A stretch of DNA of 64,000 bases, taken from positions 1 to 64,000 of the forward strand of contig NZ_JALCZA010000018.1 of NCBI RefSeq assembly GCF_022690765.1, given 5' to 3'. Below, in pieces: positions 47,767-57,389 of this stretch (the first letter of the stretch is position 1; every line of letters begins with the position of its first letter). Source of the DNA: Anaeromyxobacter oryzisoli. GTDB taxonomy: Bacteria; Myxococcota; Myxococcia; Myxococcales; Anaeromyxobacteraceae. The position numbers and the translations under genes are program-made. Under the pieces are notes generated by a model. It made no database searches, was not told the origin of the DNA, and saw only the letters and a list, made by a program, of their open reading frames with translations.

Positions 47767-48714
47767 TCACGACACGCTGCGGATGGTGTCGCGGAGCGTG
47801 TACTTCGGGCTCCAGCCCGCCTCCCGCGCGAACCGGGAGCCGTCCACGATGCACAGGTACTGGATGTGATCGACCTCCTCCGGGGGGAAGCTGGTGAGCC
47901 GCGCCTCGAAGGCGCGCCGGACGAGGCCGCGGACGAGGAGGTGCGGGACCGGGACGGGGTGGCGGCCGAGCTCGCGGAGCACCGCGGAGAGCGGCACCTC
48001 GCCGGGGCCGGTCACGTTGAAGACGCCGCGGAGGCCGGGCTTCAGGGCGAGCGCCAGGGCGCGCGCCACGTCCTCCTCGTGGATGAGCTGGAGCATCGGG
48101 TCGAAGCCCAGGACCGTGAGCGGCGACTCGAGGCGGAGGTAGTTCGAGGGCGCGTTCCGCACCGTCGGGCCGACGATGTTCACCGGGCGGAGGATCACCG
48201 TCTCGATCTCGGGGTGCCTCCACAGGAACGACTGCGCGTACATGTCGACCTCGATGAGGTCGCGCACGTCGCTGAAGCGGTCCGCCGCCATGAGCGGCGT
48301 CTCCTCCGGGAGGAAGCTCGAGTTCTCCGGGCGCGGGCCGTAGACGTTGGCCGACGAGAGGACGACCACCTTCCGCACCCCGTGGCGGACGCACAGGTCG
48401 AGGATCTTGCTCGTGCCGAGGACGTTGAAGCTGTGCGTCTCGGAGAACGGCATCCGCGGATCGTGCATGATCCCCAGGTGGATGAGCGCGTCCACGCGGC
48501 GGTGCCGGAAGGCCTCCTCGACCCGGTTCTTGCGCAGGTCCACCTGGACGTGATCGACGTCGCGCGGCTTCTCGGGGAAGGGCCGGCGGTCGATCCCGAC
48601 GACGTGGGTCTCCGTGTGGAGCTCCTTGGCGAGCGCGCGCCCGAGGTTGCCGGAGATCCCGGTCACGATGACGGTGCCCGGCATTCCGGGGAAGGTGATG
48701 GGGGCGGAGGGCAT
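47767..48714 (-). CDS. NAD-dependent epimerase/dehydratase (extended SDR)
   Basis: This 315-residue short-chain dehydrogenase-like protein has the dinucleotide motif VTGISGNLGRALAKEL, DLRKNRVEEAF, LIHLGIMHDP, the SSANVYGP segment with the catalytic tyrosine nearby, and a PVNIVGP loop. The YxxxK pair is not in the canonical form, so the chemistry could be NAD(P)-dependent sugar or lipid modification. The SDR e-class fold is clear. ATG 48714 is preferred, with MPGTVIV at 48684 an alternative. It follows the acyltransferase gene by 17 bp, so the two are probably co-transcribed. Confidence 0.85.
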   Translation of the reverse strand: MPSAPITFPGMPGTVIVTGISGNLGRALAKELHTETHVVGIDRRPFPEKPRDVDHVQVDLRKNRVEEAFRHRRVDALIHLGIMHDPRMPFSETHSFNVLGTSKILDLCVRHGVRKVVVLSSANVYGPRPENSSFLPEETPLMAADRFSDVRDLIEVDMYAQSFLWRHPEIETVILRPVNIVGPTVRNAPSNYLRLESPLTVLGFDPMLQLIHEEDVARALALALKPGLRGVFNVTGPGEVPLSAVLRELGRHPVPVPHLLVRGLVRRAFEARLTSFPPEEVDHIQYLCIVDGSRFAREAGWSPKYTLRDTIRSVS

Positions 48715-48731
48715 GCGGGGCGGGGCGCCGG

Positions 48732-49586
48732 TCACCAGAACACGTGCTCGCGCTCGGCCAGGCCGCGGGCGAGGAGCTCCCTCACCGCCCCCTGGACCAC
48801 GGCGACCTTCTGCTCGAGCTCCTGGTCGTCCTCGTCCGGCGAGCCCTGCAGCCGGATCGGCTCGCCGAAGAGGACGTGGTAGCGGGATGGGAGGGGGAAC
48901 GGGAGGATCGTGGGGGTGATGGGGAAGGCCGGGAACGCGAGCAGCCGCGCGAGGGGCTTGAGGTCGAAGAGCGCCGGCGCCTGCTCCTCGGCGCCGACGA
49001 CGCCGACCGGGACGATCGGCGCGGAGGACTCGAGCGCGAGCCGGAGGAACCCCGGCCCGAACGGCCGGAGGCGGTAGCGCTCCCGGAACGGCTTGTTGAG
49101 GCCGCGGACCCCCTCGGGGAACACGAGGATCGCCTCGTCGGCGGCGAGGAGGCGGCGGCAGTTCTCGGGCGTCCCGACGATCTGCCCGCAGCGGGCCATG
49201 AAGGTGGAGACGAACGGGAGCGTCGGCACCCACCGCTCCACCAGCGCGCGGAGCGCCCGCGGAGGATCCTTCTCGATCAGGCAGGCGACCTCGATCATCG
49301 CCGCGTCGAACGGGAGCTGGCCGGAGTGGTTCGAGACGAGCACCACCCGCCCCTCGGACGGCACGTGGTCGATCCCGGTGAGCTGGACGCGGAAGTACTT
49401 CCGGTACAGCCAGAGCAGCGGCGCGATGGCGGCGACCGCGTACTCGGCGTCGAAGCCGTAGGGATCGACGCCGTACTCGTTCCGGGGCGGGGTGAGCTTC
49501 TCGAGGCGGGCGCGGGTGCCGGGGCCGCCGAGCGCGTACGTCCACTCGCGCAGGCGCTCCTTCACCGCGTCCGACAGCTCGGCCAT
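48732..49586 (-). CDS. 1-acyl-glycerol-phosphate acyltransferase-like protein (PlsC family)
   Basis: This 284-residue membrane-associated acyltransferase has the catalytic NHSGQLPFDAAM (HX4D), the VFPEGVRGLNKPF substrate motif and IVPVGVVGAEEQAPAL. One hydrophobic segment (IAPLLWLYRKYFRV) may anchor it. It would transfer an acyl chain to lysophosphatidate or a related acceptor. ATG 49586 starts the conserved region. The epimerase gene downstream suggests a joint lipid or envelope function. Confidence 0.88.
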   Translation of the reverse strand: MAELSDAVKERLREWTYALGGPGTRARLEKLTPPRNEYGVDPYGFDAEYAVAAIAPLLWLYRKYFRVQLTGIDHVPSEGRVVLVSNHSGQLPFDAAMIEVACLIEKDPPRALRALVERWVPTLPFVSTFMARCGQIVGTPENCRRLLAADEAILVFPEGVRGLNKPFRERYRLRPFGPGFLRLALESSAPIVPVGVVGAEEQAPALFDLKPLARLLAFPAFPITPTILPFPLPSRYHVLFGEPIRLQGSPDEDDQELEQKVAVVQGAVRELLARGLAEREHVFW

Positions 49587-49770
49587 GGCCGGAAGGTAGC
49601 ACGCGGGTCCGGGGCGCGAGCGGTGCTAGGCGGGGAGGGCGCGCGTCGCGTCACCGCGCGTGTGAAAGCGAGTCGGACCGCCCGCCCGGCGCGCCGGTTG
49701 TCGCCCTCCCGGCCGGATGGTAGCCTGCCGGGACGTCTCGCGTTTTCTCCGCGATCTCCAGGAACGCACG

Positions 49771-52700
49771 ATGAGGGTGGCCTGCCCGGATTGCAGCGCG
49801 GCGTACGGCATCGACGACCGCAAGATCCCGGCCGCGGGGATCAAGGTGAAGTGCCCGAGGTGCGGGAGCACGTTCCCCGTTCACCGCGCCTCGGACGGCG
49901 ACGCCGTGACGCTGGGGGGCGCAGCGCCGGGTCGCGGCGTGCCGCTCCCACCACGCGCCGTCGCCGCGGGCGTCCCCTTGCCGCCGCCGCTCGCGCCGCC
50001 CGCCGCGGCGGGCGTGCCGCTCCCGCCGCCGTCCCCGTCGGCGAAGGCCGCGCCGAGCCTCTCGCTGCCGCCGCCCCTCGCGCCCTCCGGAGGCGTCCCG
50101 CTCCCGGCGCCGGACGCGCCCTTCGGCGTGGACGCCGCGCCGCCCGGCGGGGATCCCCCGCCCTCCGCGGACGTCTCCTCGCCCTTCGCCGCGGACCCGT
50201 TCCCGGCCGGTGACGACTCCCCGTTCGCGGTGCCGCCGCCCGGCGCGGACACCGGGCCGGGCGCGGTGGAGACCCTCGGCTTCGGCGAGGTGGATCTCGG
50301 CGGAGCGGAGCCGGCGGCGGAGCCGGACCCGCTCCCGACGCCGATCGACGACGGGATCGAGTTCGACGACGAGCCCGGCGCGCCCTTCGCGGCCGATCCC
50401 CTCCCGGCCGCGCCGCCGGCCGATCCGTTCGCGGTGGCGCCGCCCGCGCCTCCCGCCGCTCCCGATCCGTTCGCGCCCCGGGCGGGCGGCGGCGGCGAGG
50501 AGCTCGAGATGCTCTTCGACGAGGGCGAGCCGCCGGCGAGGCCCGCGCCGCGGACCGCCGCGCCCGCGGCGGGCGGCTACCGGATCCGCCGCCGGTCCGG
50601 GAAGGTGTTCGGCCCGTTCGGCGAGGAGCAGATCGTCGAGATGCTGTCGAAGGGGGAGCTGCTCGGGAACGAGGACGTCTCCGACGTCTCCCAAGAGGGC
50701 GCCGGGTTCGCGCCGATCGCCGAGGTCGCGGCGTTCGCGCGCGCGCTCCAGCAGGCCCCTGCGGCCACGTTCGCCCCGGACCGGCCGGCCGGCGCCGGCG
50801 CGTCCCCGTTCGGTGATCGGATGGCCTCGGGGAAGATCGTGAGCGGCGAGCGCAGGGGCAGGGGCAGCGCGCTCCCGGCGTGGGTCTGGAGGATCGCGGT
50901 GCCGGCCGTGCTGGTCCTGCTGCTCGCCGGCGCGGGCGTCGGCGCGGGCTTCACTCGGTACGGGTTCTTCTTCTCCCGGACGTTCCGGCGAGCCGACGCC
51001 AGCCGGTCGTCGCAGCTCGTCGCCCAGGCCCGCGCCGCGCTGGCGCGGGCGGATTACCCGTCCGAGCTGGCCGCGCTCGAGCTCGCCGCCCGGGCGGTCG
51101 CGGCCGATCGGGACGCGCCGCAGGCGGTCGCGCTGCACGCCATGGCGACGGCGGCGCTCGCCCGCCGGCACGGCGCGCCGCCCGCGGCCCTCGCCCAGGC
51201 GCGCAGCGGCGCGGCGCGGCTCGAGAAGGACGAGCCGGGCGAGGTCACCACGCTCGCGGCGCGGCTCGCGGTGGGTCTGGCGGACGAGCCGGGCGGGACC
51301 GCCGCGGCGGAGGCCGCGCTCGAGACGGCGAGCGCGAAGGCGAGGCCGGATCCCGACGTGCTCGCGCTCCTCGGCGAGGCCGCGCTCGCCCGCGGCGACG
51401 TGGCGCGGGCGGCGGCGCGGTTCGCGAAGCTGTCGGCCGCGGAGCGGGGACCTCGCGGCGACCTCGGCCGCGGCCGGACGGCGGTCGCGGCGGGGAAGGG
51501 GGCCGAGGCGCGCACGGCGTTCGAGGCGGCGCTCGCCCGGGACGCGGGGTGCCTGCCGGCCCAGCTCGAGCTCGCCGTCCTCGCCGAGGTGGGCGGCGAC
51601 GCCGAGGCGGCGAGGGCGCGGCTCGCGCCCCTGCTCGACGAGGCGATGCAGCCGCGCCTCGCGCCGCTCGAGCGTGCGCGGGTCCGGCTCGTGGAGGGGG
51701 CCCTCCTCGGGCGACGCCACGCCAGCGCGGCCGAGGCGGATCGCGCGTTCCAGGCGGCCGTCGCCGCGGACCCGGACCTGCTCGCGGCGCGCGCGGCCCT
51801 CGCCGAGCATCGGCTGCGCGCGGGCGATCCGGTCCGGGCCGTCGAGGCGACCGATCCCGTCGCGGCGAAGGCGGCCCAGGATCCCGCGCTCGGCGCCGTC
51901 CGGATCCGCGCCCTCGCGCTCGCGGGGCGCGCGCTCGACGCGTCCCAGCTCGCCGATCGCGCGCTCGCGGCCCACCCCGGGGACACCGCCCTCCTCCTCG
52001 CGCAGGGGGCCGCCCTCGTGGCGGCGGGGAACGACGGGCGGGCGAAGGAGATCTACGCGAGCGCGCTCGAGCGCGCCCCGGACGCGGTCGAGCCCCGGGT
52101 CGCCCTCGCGCGAATCGCCCTCGCGGGGCGGGACCTCGACGCCGCGGCGAAGCTCCTCTCGGCCGCGCTCGAGAAGGCCCCGGAGGAGCCGTCGGCCCAC
52201 GCCGTGCTCGGCGACCTCGCCGAGGCGCGGGGCGACGCGTCCGGCGCCGCGGCCGAGTACCGGCGCGCGCTCGCGGCGGATCCGGACTGCGCGCCCGCCG
52301 AGATCGGCCTCGCCCGGCTCGCGCTCGCCCGCGGCGACGTCGCGGCGGCGAAGGCCGGCCTCGAGCGCGCCCTCGCCCTCGCGCCGCGCAGCGTGGACGC
52401 CGACGTGGCGCTCGGGACGCTCCACCGGTCGGTGGGGGATCTGCCCGCCGCCGAGAAGGCGTTCCAGGCGGCGGTGGACGTGCAGCCGAAGAACCCGGTC
52501 GCGCTGGTCCGGCTCGGCGCGGTGAAGCTCGAGCGCGGCGACGTGGACGGCGCGCTGCGGCTCCTCGGCGCCGCCTCGAACGAGGACGAGCGGCTCGCCG
52601 AGGCCCGGCTCTGGCTCGGGAAGGCCCTCCTCGCGAAGGGCGAGGTCCCGGGCGCGCTGACCCAGCTCCAGAAGGCGGTCGAGCTCGCGCCGGCCGACCC

Positions 52701-53256
52701 CGAGAACCACCTCCAGCTCGGCGTCGCCCGCGAGCGCGCCGGCGACGTGTCCGAGGCGCTCGCCGCCTACGGCGCAGCCGCGGGCGCGGACCCGAAGCGC
52801 GCCGAGCCGCACGAGCGCGCCGCGGCGCTCCTCGCCTCGGTGGGCCGCCTCGAGGAGGCCGCCGCCGAGTACCAGCGCGCGATCCCCCTCGCGGCCCGCC
52901 CCACCGCGCTGCGGATCGCGCTCGGGGAGTGCCAGGCGCGCCGCGGTCGCAACGAGGACGCGGTGAAGATCTACCGCGAGGTCCTGAAGACCGACCCGGG
53001 GGCGGTGAAGGTGCTCTACCCGCTCGCGCGCGCGGTGAGCGAGCTCCAGGGATCCAGGGCGGCGCTCCCCTGGTACGAGCGGGCGGCCCGCGCGGACGAG
53101 GGGAACGCCATGCCGCACTATTACCTGGGCTTCGCCTACAAGGAGCGCGGCGACCGGCGCCGGGCGATCCGGGAGTTCCGGGCGTTCCTCGCGCTCAAGC
53201 CGGACGCGGCCGAGAAGAAGGACATCGAGGCGGAGATCGAGGACCTCGGGGGATAG
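49771..53256 (+). CDS. Large zinc-ribbon / GYF-like / TPR protein (gliding-motility protein style)
   Basis: This 1161-residue protein has, in order: an N-terminal MJ0042-type zinc ribbon (CPDCSAAYGID, CPRCGSTF, residues 5-35), a Pro/Gly/Ala-rich linker of about 230 residues, a GYF-2/DUF4339-like domain (YRIRRRSGKVFGPFGEEQIVEMLSKGEL, about 270-320), one membrane helix (WRIAVPAVLVLLLAGAGVGAGF, about 372-392), and about twenty TPR units to the end. The architecture matches AgmX/motility-associated proteins of Myxococcota. ATG 49771 is chosen over 49717 because the zinc ribbon begins right after it. Confidence 0.85.
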   Translation: MRVACPDCSAAYGIDDRKIPAAGIKVKCPRCGSTFPVHRASDGDAVTLGGAAPGRGVPLPPRAVAAGVPLPPPLAPPAAAGVPLPPPSPSAKAAPSLSLPPPLAPSGGVPLPAPDAPFGVDAAPPGGDPPPSADVSSPFAADPFPAGDDSPFAVPPPGADTGPGAVETLGFGEVDLGGAEPAAEPDPLPTPIDDGIEFDDEPGAPFAADPLPAAPPADPFAVAPPAPPAAPDPFAPRAGGGGEELEMLFDEGEPPARPAPRTAAPAAGGYRIRRRSGKVFGPFGEEQIVEMLSKGELLGNEDVSDVSQEGAGFAPIAEVAAFARALQQAPAATFAPDRPAGAGASPFGDRMASGKIVSGERRGRGSALPAWVWRIAVPAVLVLLLAGAGVGAGFTRYGFFFSRTFRRADASRSSQLVAQARAALARADYPSELAALELAARAVAADRDAPQAVALHAMATAALARRHGAPPAALAQARSGAARLEKDEPGEVTTLAARLAVGLADEPGGTAAAEAALETASAKARPDPDVLALLGEAALARGDVARAAARFAKLSAAERGPRGDLGRGRTAVAAGKGAEARTAFEAALARDAGCLPAQLELAVLAEVGGDAEAARARLAPLLDEAMQPRLAPLERARVRLVEGALLGRRHASAAEADRAFQAAVAADPDLLAARAALAEHRLRAGDPVRAVEATDPVAAKAAQDPALGAVRIRALALAGRALDASQLADRALAAHPGDTALLLAQGAALVAAGNDGRAKEIYASALERAPDAVEPRVALARIALAGRDLDAAAKLLSAALEKAPEEPSAHAVLGDLAEARGDASGAAAEYRRALAADPDCAPAEIGLARLALARGDVAAAKAGLERALALAPRSVDADVALGTLHRSVGDLPAAEKAFQAAVDVQPKNPVALVRLGAVKLERGDVDGALRLLGAASNEDERLAEARLWLGKALLAKGEVPGALTQLQKAVELAPADPENHLQLGVARERAGDVSEALAAYGAAAGADPKRAEPHERAAALLASVGRLEEAAAEYQRAIPLAARPTALRIALGECQARRGRNEDAVKIYREVLKTDPGAVKVLYPLARAVSELQGSRAALPWYERAARADEGNAMPHYYLGFAYKERGDRRRAIREFRAFLALKPDAAEKKDIEAEIEDLGG

Positions 53257-53360
53257 ACGCCCTCGAAACTGCTTGACCGTCGCGGGCGCTCGTTGAAGGG
53301 TTCCGCCCGTCCCAGGAGCCGCACTCGCCGCGCCGCCCTCGCCGTCCCCGGGCCGAACAC

Positions 53361-54743
53361 ATGACCTCACTCACGCACCTGGTCCTCGCGCTGGCCCTGT
53401 CGCAGGCGCGCGGGCAACCCGCTCCCGGACCCGTCCCCGCGCCCCCGCCCGCGCCGCAGGCGCAGGCGCCGGCGACCGCGCCGCAGGCGCCGTCGCCCGC
53501 CACGCCCGCCGCGGAGGTCCTCACCCTGGACGACGCGCTCCGGATCGCGATCGCCCGGAACCACGACCTGCGCGCGCTGCAGGCCCGGCTCCGCCAGGCG
53601 GAGGAGCTGCACTGGAAGGCGTGGTCGGGCTACCTGCCGCAGATCACGGCGTCGGGTCAGTTCACGCACAACCGCGACGAGGCCGTGCTGCCGGCGGGCT
53701 TCTTCGGGCCGGGCTCGCCCGAGATCACCGTCCAGGCCCGGAACCAGCTCGCGGGGCAGGTGCGCCTCGACCAGGCCGTCTTCGCGCCCCGGCTCCTGTT
53801 CGCGATCCCGAACGCGTACCGCGCCGAGGAGCTCGCGCGCCTGAACGCGGACGCCGTGCGGCGCCAGATCCTCTTCGGCGTCGCGCAGACCTACTACGGC
53901 ACCGCCGCGCTGAAGCGCGCGCTCGAGGTCTCGCAGCGCCTCCTCGAGATCGCGCAGCGGCAGGAGAAGGACGCGCGCGTCCGCTACCAGGCCGGGGCGG
54001 TCGCGAAGGTCGCGCTGCTCCGCGCGGAGATCGACCGCGCGCGGGCCGAGCAGGACCTGAAGCGCTCGCAGAACGCGCTCGAGTCCGCGCGCCTCGGCCT
54101 CGCGACCCTCCTCGTGCGCCGCCCGGACTTCGACGTGACCGACCCGCCGGAGGTGCAGCTCGGGGGCGACGTCTCGACGCTCGAGGAGCGGGCGATGCAG
54201 GATCGCCCGGAGGTGCGGGCGAACCGGCTGAACGTGGACGTGCAGCGCGGCAGCCGCGACATGGCCGTGGCCGGCTACCTCCCGGACGTCGGCTTCTTCG
54301 CCCTGTACCAGGACTCGAACCAGGTGGGCTTCACCGGCAAGAAGGACGCGTGGGCCGTCGGCCTCGGCCTCTCGTGGAACCTCTTCGACGGCGGCCGTCG
54401 CGAGTCGGACATCCGCGAGGCGAACGCCCGGATCGACGAGGCCGCCGCGACCGTCTCCTCGGTCGAGCTCAAGACCCGCCTCGAGGTGCGTCAGGCCTGG
54501 CTCGACCTCGACAGCGCCCGCGCGAACGCGGCCAAGGCGCAGGAGCAGCGGGACCTCGCCGCGGAGAACCAGCGCCTCGTGGACGTCGCGTTCCGGGCCG
54601 GCACCGCCACCGCGGTCGAGCAGGCCGACGCGACCGCCCAGCTCCGGACGGCGGAGATCGGCGCGATCACCGAGGCGCTGAACGCGCAGCTCGCCGCGCT
54701 GCGCGTGCTCGAGGCCGCGGGCGCCTTCAACCCGGCCCCCTAG
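53361..54743 (+). CDS. TolC-family outer membrane efflux protein
   Basis: This 460-residue protein has an N-terminal signal-like segment and Pro/Gln-rich spacer, then the OEP repeats: LTLDDALRIAIARNHDLRALQARLRQAEE, LRAEIDRARAEQDL, and in the second half IREANARIDEAAATVSSVELKTRLEVRQAWLDLDSAR. The long helices with the VxQAWLDL motif are typical of TolC trimers. No inner-membrane pump or periplasmic adaptor is adjacent, so its partner is unknown. Its last codons share a CTAG with the convergent GAF gene. Confidence 0.88.
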   Translation: MTSLTHLVLALALSQARGQPAPGPVPAPPPAPQAQAPATAPQAPSPATPAAEVLTLDDALRIAIARNHDLRALQARLRQAEELHWKAWSGYLPQITASGQFTHNRDEAVLPAGFFGPGSPEITVQARNQLAGQVRLDQAVFAPRLLFAIPNAYRAEELARLNADAVRRQILFGVAQTYYGTAALKRALEVSQRLLEIAQRQEKDARVRYQAGAVAKVALLRAEIDRARAEQDLKRSQNALESARLGLATLLVRRPDFDVTDPPEVQLGGDVSTLEERAMQDRPEVRANRLNVDVQRGSRDMAVAGYLPDVGFFALYQDSNQVGFTGKKDAWAVGLGLSWNLFDGGRRESDIREANARIDEAAATVSSVELKTRLEVRQAWLDLDSARANAAKAQEQRDLAAENQRLVDVAFRAGTATAVEQADATAQLRTAEIGAITEALNAQLAALRVLEAAGAFNPAP

Positions 54744-56029
54744 GAAACCTGGCCGCGCAGCCGCGCCCGCTCGAGCGCCTGGGCGATCTGCTGCGCGACC
54801 GCGAGCAGGAACCGCCGCTCGCCCGCGTCGAGCTCGCGCGGGTGCGGGAACCCGAGCTCGAGGGCGCCGACGGTGCGGCCGTCCACCCGGAGCGGCACCG
54901 CCGCCCAGGCCTGATCGCCGACGCGCCGCGCGTGCTCGACGGCGTTCGGGTAGGTCTGCGCGAGCGCCTCGGGGCGGGAGAGCCAGATCGCGGTCTGGAT
55001 CCGCCAGGCCTCCGCCACCAGCGCGGGCGCGTCGGAGCGCATCCGGCGCTGCTCGAGGACGAGGTCGTCCGGCCAGCCCTCCTGGTGGAGGAGCTCGAGG
55101 TAGTCGCCGCCGGGCGTGACGGACACCACCGTCGCGCTCGAGGGCTGGAGCGCGGAGAGGCCGTTCTCCACGGCGACCCGGGCGATGCCGTGCGGCGGGA
55201 GGATGGAGGAGAGGCTCGACGCCACCGACTCGAGCCGGCGCAGGTGCAGCGCCTCGCGCTCGGCCTCGATGCGTCCGTGGCGCTCGCGGTCGGCCTGCTC
55301 CTCGGCGGCGTTGCGCGCCGCCTTCTCCGCCTGGAACCAGCGCGCGTTGTCGAGCGCGAGCGCCGCGGGGACCCCGACGGCCTCGGCGAAGGCGAGATCG
55401 CCCTCGGCGAACGGCGGCAGCGTCGTCGAGCGGATCAGCGTCAGGGCGCCGATGGCGCGGTCGCGGGCGATGAGCGGCACCGCGAGGAGCGAGTTCGGGT
55501 GGATCGCGCGCAGCACGCCGAGGTGGCGCTCGTCGTGGGTCGCCCAGAGCATCAGCTCGTTCGAGAGCTCGCGCTGGTTGGAGAGCTCCCGGAAGAGGCG
55601 CGGGGCGTGGTCGCGGATCGCCTGCGCGGCGGGGGTCGCCCAGCCCGGGCCGAACGAGATCGACCGCATCTCCTGGGCGAGCGAGGCCTTCGCGGGATCG
55701 GCGTGCGCGACCTCCACGCGCCGGGGGATGCCGTCGCCGTCGAGGAGATCGACGAAGCACCAGTCGGCGAAGCGGGGGACGACCGCGGCGACGAGGACCC
55801 GGAGCGTCTGGCGGAAGTCGAGGGCCGCCACGAGGAAGGCCTGCTCGAGGCTGATCTCCTGCCCCGGGCGGCCCTCGGCGAGCGCCAGCGCGGCCCGCTC
55901 CGCCTGCGACAGGTTCGCACGCTCCGCGGGCGTCGGCACCGACCCGCCCTGCGCCGCGGGGACGTTCACGACGCCGCCGCCGCGGCCCGTGCCTTCGCGC
56001 AAAGCCGGCTTGTGGGGCCGAGACGGCAT
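54740..56029 (-). CDS. Tandem-GAF domain protein
   Basis: This 429-residue protein has two GAF domains, one at about 45-215 (RQTLRVLVAAVVPRFADWCFVDLL...HPNSLLAVPLIARDRAIGALTLIRS) and one at about 260-420 (SLSSILPPHGIARVAVENGL...AVPLRVDGRTVGALELGFPHPREL). They are joined by a charged coiled-coil (RNAAEEQADRERHGRIEAEREALH). There is no kinase, cyclase or phosphatase output. ATG 56029 is used. The extra in-frame residues up to 56275 run into the miniature HNH element and are rejected. It converges on the TolC-like gene with a 4-bp overlap. Confidence 0.85.
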   Translation of the reverse strand: MPSRPHKPALREGTGRGGGVVNVPAAQGGSVPTPAERANLSQAERAALALAEGRPGQEISLEQAFLVAALDFRQTLRVLVAAVVPRFADWCFVDLLDGDGIPRRVEVAHADPAKASLAQEMRSISFGPGWATPAAQAIRDHAPRLFRELSNQRELSNELMLWATHDERHLGVLRAIHPNSLLAVPLIARDRAIGALTLIRSTTLPPFAEGDLAFAEAVGVPAALALDNARWFQAEKAARNAAEEQADRERHGRIEAEREALHLRRLESVASSLSSILPPHGIARVAVENGLSALQPSSATVVSVTPGGDYLELLHQEGWPDDLVLEQRRMRSDAPALVAEAWRIQTAIWLSRPEALAQTYPNAVEHARRVGDQAWAAVPLRVDGRTVGALELGFPHPRELDAGERRFLLAVAQQIAQALERARLRGQVS

Positions 56030-56211
56030 GGCAGGGACGCCTCCGCCCCCGCCCGACAGCCCTCGGATCCGGTGCCGGAGGGCGCGGGTCCGGGCTCGCC
56101 GCCGACGGGGATCTCTTTCTAGGATCGCAGCGGTGTCGCGCAGCGTCAAGGCGCGGCGGTCCGCCGGCCCGGGCGAGTCGGGACGGCGAGCAGGGCGTCC
56201 CTCCCCTGCCA

Positions 56212-56396
56212 TAGCGCCTCTCGGTTGGGTCGAGCCCGTCGCGAGGCACACGATGCCGTCGCCGAGCCGGGGCACACGACGACGGAGCAGCGGAGGCGTG
56301 CCTGCAAGGCACGTCGAGCAGCGGACGGAGGAGTCTGCCCGGCGCAGGCAGGCAGCGTGCGCCGCAGCAGGGATCAGCCCAACTGAGCGGCGCTGT
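56212..56396 (+). mobile_element. Miniature (MITE-like) HNH element, both ends only
   Basis: This 185-bp unit consists of the outer about 97 bp of the left end (TAGCGCC...GGCGTGCCTG) joined to the outer about 90 bp of the right end (GGCACGTCGAGC...GGCGCTGT) of the element at 1207-3316. Each half is about 92-93% identical to copy 1 by eye, and everything between, including the nuclease gene, is gone. Outer ends show GCGCCTCTCGGTTGGG against the inverted GCGCCGCTCAGTTGGG. It lies in the intergenic gap between the GAF gene and the DUF72 gene. Confidence 0.7.
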
Positions 56397-56474
56397 CAGG
56401 CGCACCCCGCACGACCCACCTCGCCGTTCACGCCGGCGCGGGCGCCGCCGGCCGTCGCCGCTTAGCGATCGGGC

Positions 56475-57359
56475 GTGATCCGGTACGGACCGGCCGGGTG
56501 GGAGTACGCGGACTGGGCGGGGATCGTCTATCCGCGGTCCGAGGGGAGGGGGTTCGACCGGCTCGCCTACCTCGCGCGCTGGTTCTCCACGGTCGAGGTG
56601 AACGCCACGTTCTACCGGCCGTTCGGCGCCGACGTCGCGGCGCGCTGGTGCGAGCGGGTCGCCGCCGCGCCCGCCTTCAAGTTCGGGGCGAAGGTCTGGC
56701 GCCGCTTCACCCACGAGCGCGAGGCGTACGGGACGCAGGAGGTGCGGGACGCGCGCGCCGCGCTCGATCGGCTGCACGCCGCCGGGCGGCTCGGGGCCGC
56801 GCTCCTCCAGTTCCCGTGGTCCTTCAAGCGGACCGAGGCGTCGGAGGAGTGGCTGCGCGGGGTCCTCCGCGCGTTCGAGGGGCTGCCGCGGGTGGTCGAG
56901 GTGCGCCACGCGTCGTGGGATCACCCGGAGGTCGTCGAGGCGCTCGCCGAGGCGGGCGTCGGGATGGTGAACGTGGACCAGCCGCGGTTCCGGCACTCCC
57001 TCGGGCCGAGGGCTCGCGTCACGTCCGACGTCGCCTACGTGCGCGTGCACGGGCGGAACTTCCGGGACTGGTTCCGCGCGGGCGCCGGGCGGGACGCACG
57101 GTACGACTACCTCTACTCCGCGGAGGAGCTCCGCCCCTGGGCGGACCGGATCCGCGAGATGGCGGAGGCGTCCCGGGCGCCCGACGTGTACGTGGTCGCC
57201 AACAACCACTTCCGTGGCCAGGCGCCCGCGAACGCGAAGATGCTCGAGGCCATGGTGGAGGGGCACCGGGTCACCGCCCCGCCGGAGCTGGTCGCGGCCT
57301 ACGGCGAGGTGCTCGGGCCGTTCGTGGCCGCCGAGGGCGCGGCCGGTGCGCCGGCATGA
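56475..57359 (+). CDS. DUF72 family protein
   Basis: This 294-residue TIM-barrel-like protein has signatures IRYGPAGWEYADWAG at the start, FSTVEVNATFYRPF, FKFGAKVWRRFTHER, ALLQFPWSFKRTE, EVRHASWDHPEV, VNVDQP, AYVRVHGRN and VANNHFRGQAPANA. These are the hallmark segments of DUF72 (YecE-like), a family of unknown chemistry. GTG 56475 is the earliest start in frame with these motifs. The gap to the miniature element upstream is 78 bp. Confidence 0.9.
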   Translation: MIRYGPAGWEYADWAGIVYPRSEGRGFDRLAYLARWFSTVEVNATFYRPFGADVAARWCERVAAAPAFKFGAKVWRRFTHEREAYGTQEVRDARAALDRLHAAGRLGAALLQFPWSFKRTEASEEWLRGVLRAFEGLPRVVEVRHASWDHPEVVEALAEAGVGMVNVDQPRFRHSLGPRARVTSDVAYVRVHGRNFRDWFRAGAGRDARYDYLYSAEELRPWADRIREMAEASRAPDVYVVANNHFRGQAPANAKMLEAMVEGHRVTAPPELVAAYGEVLGPFVAAEGAAGAPA

Positions 57360-57389
57360 CCGGTCCGGTCCTCTCGGGCGCGCCGGTAG

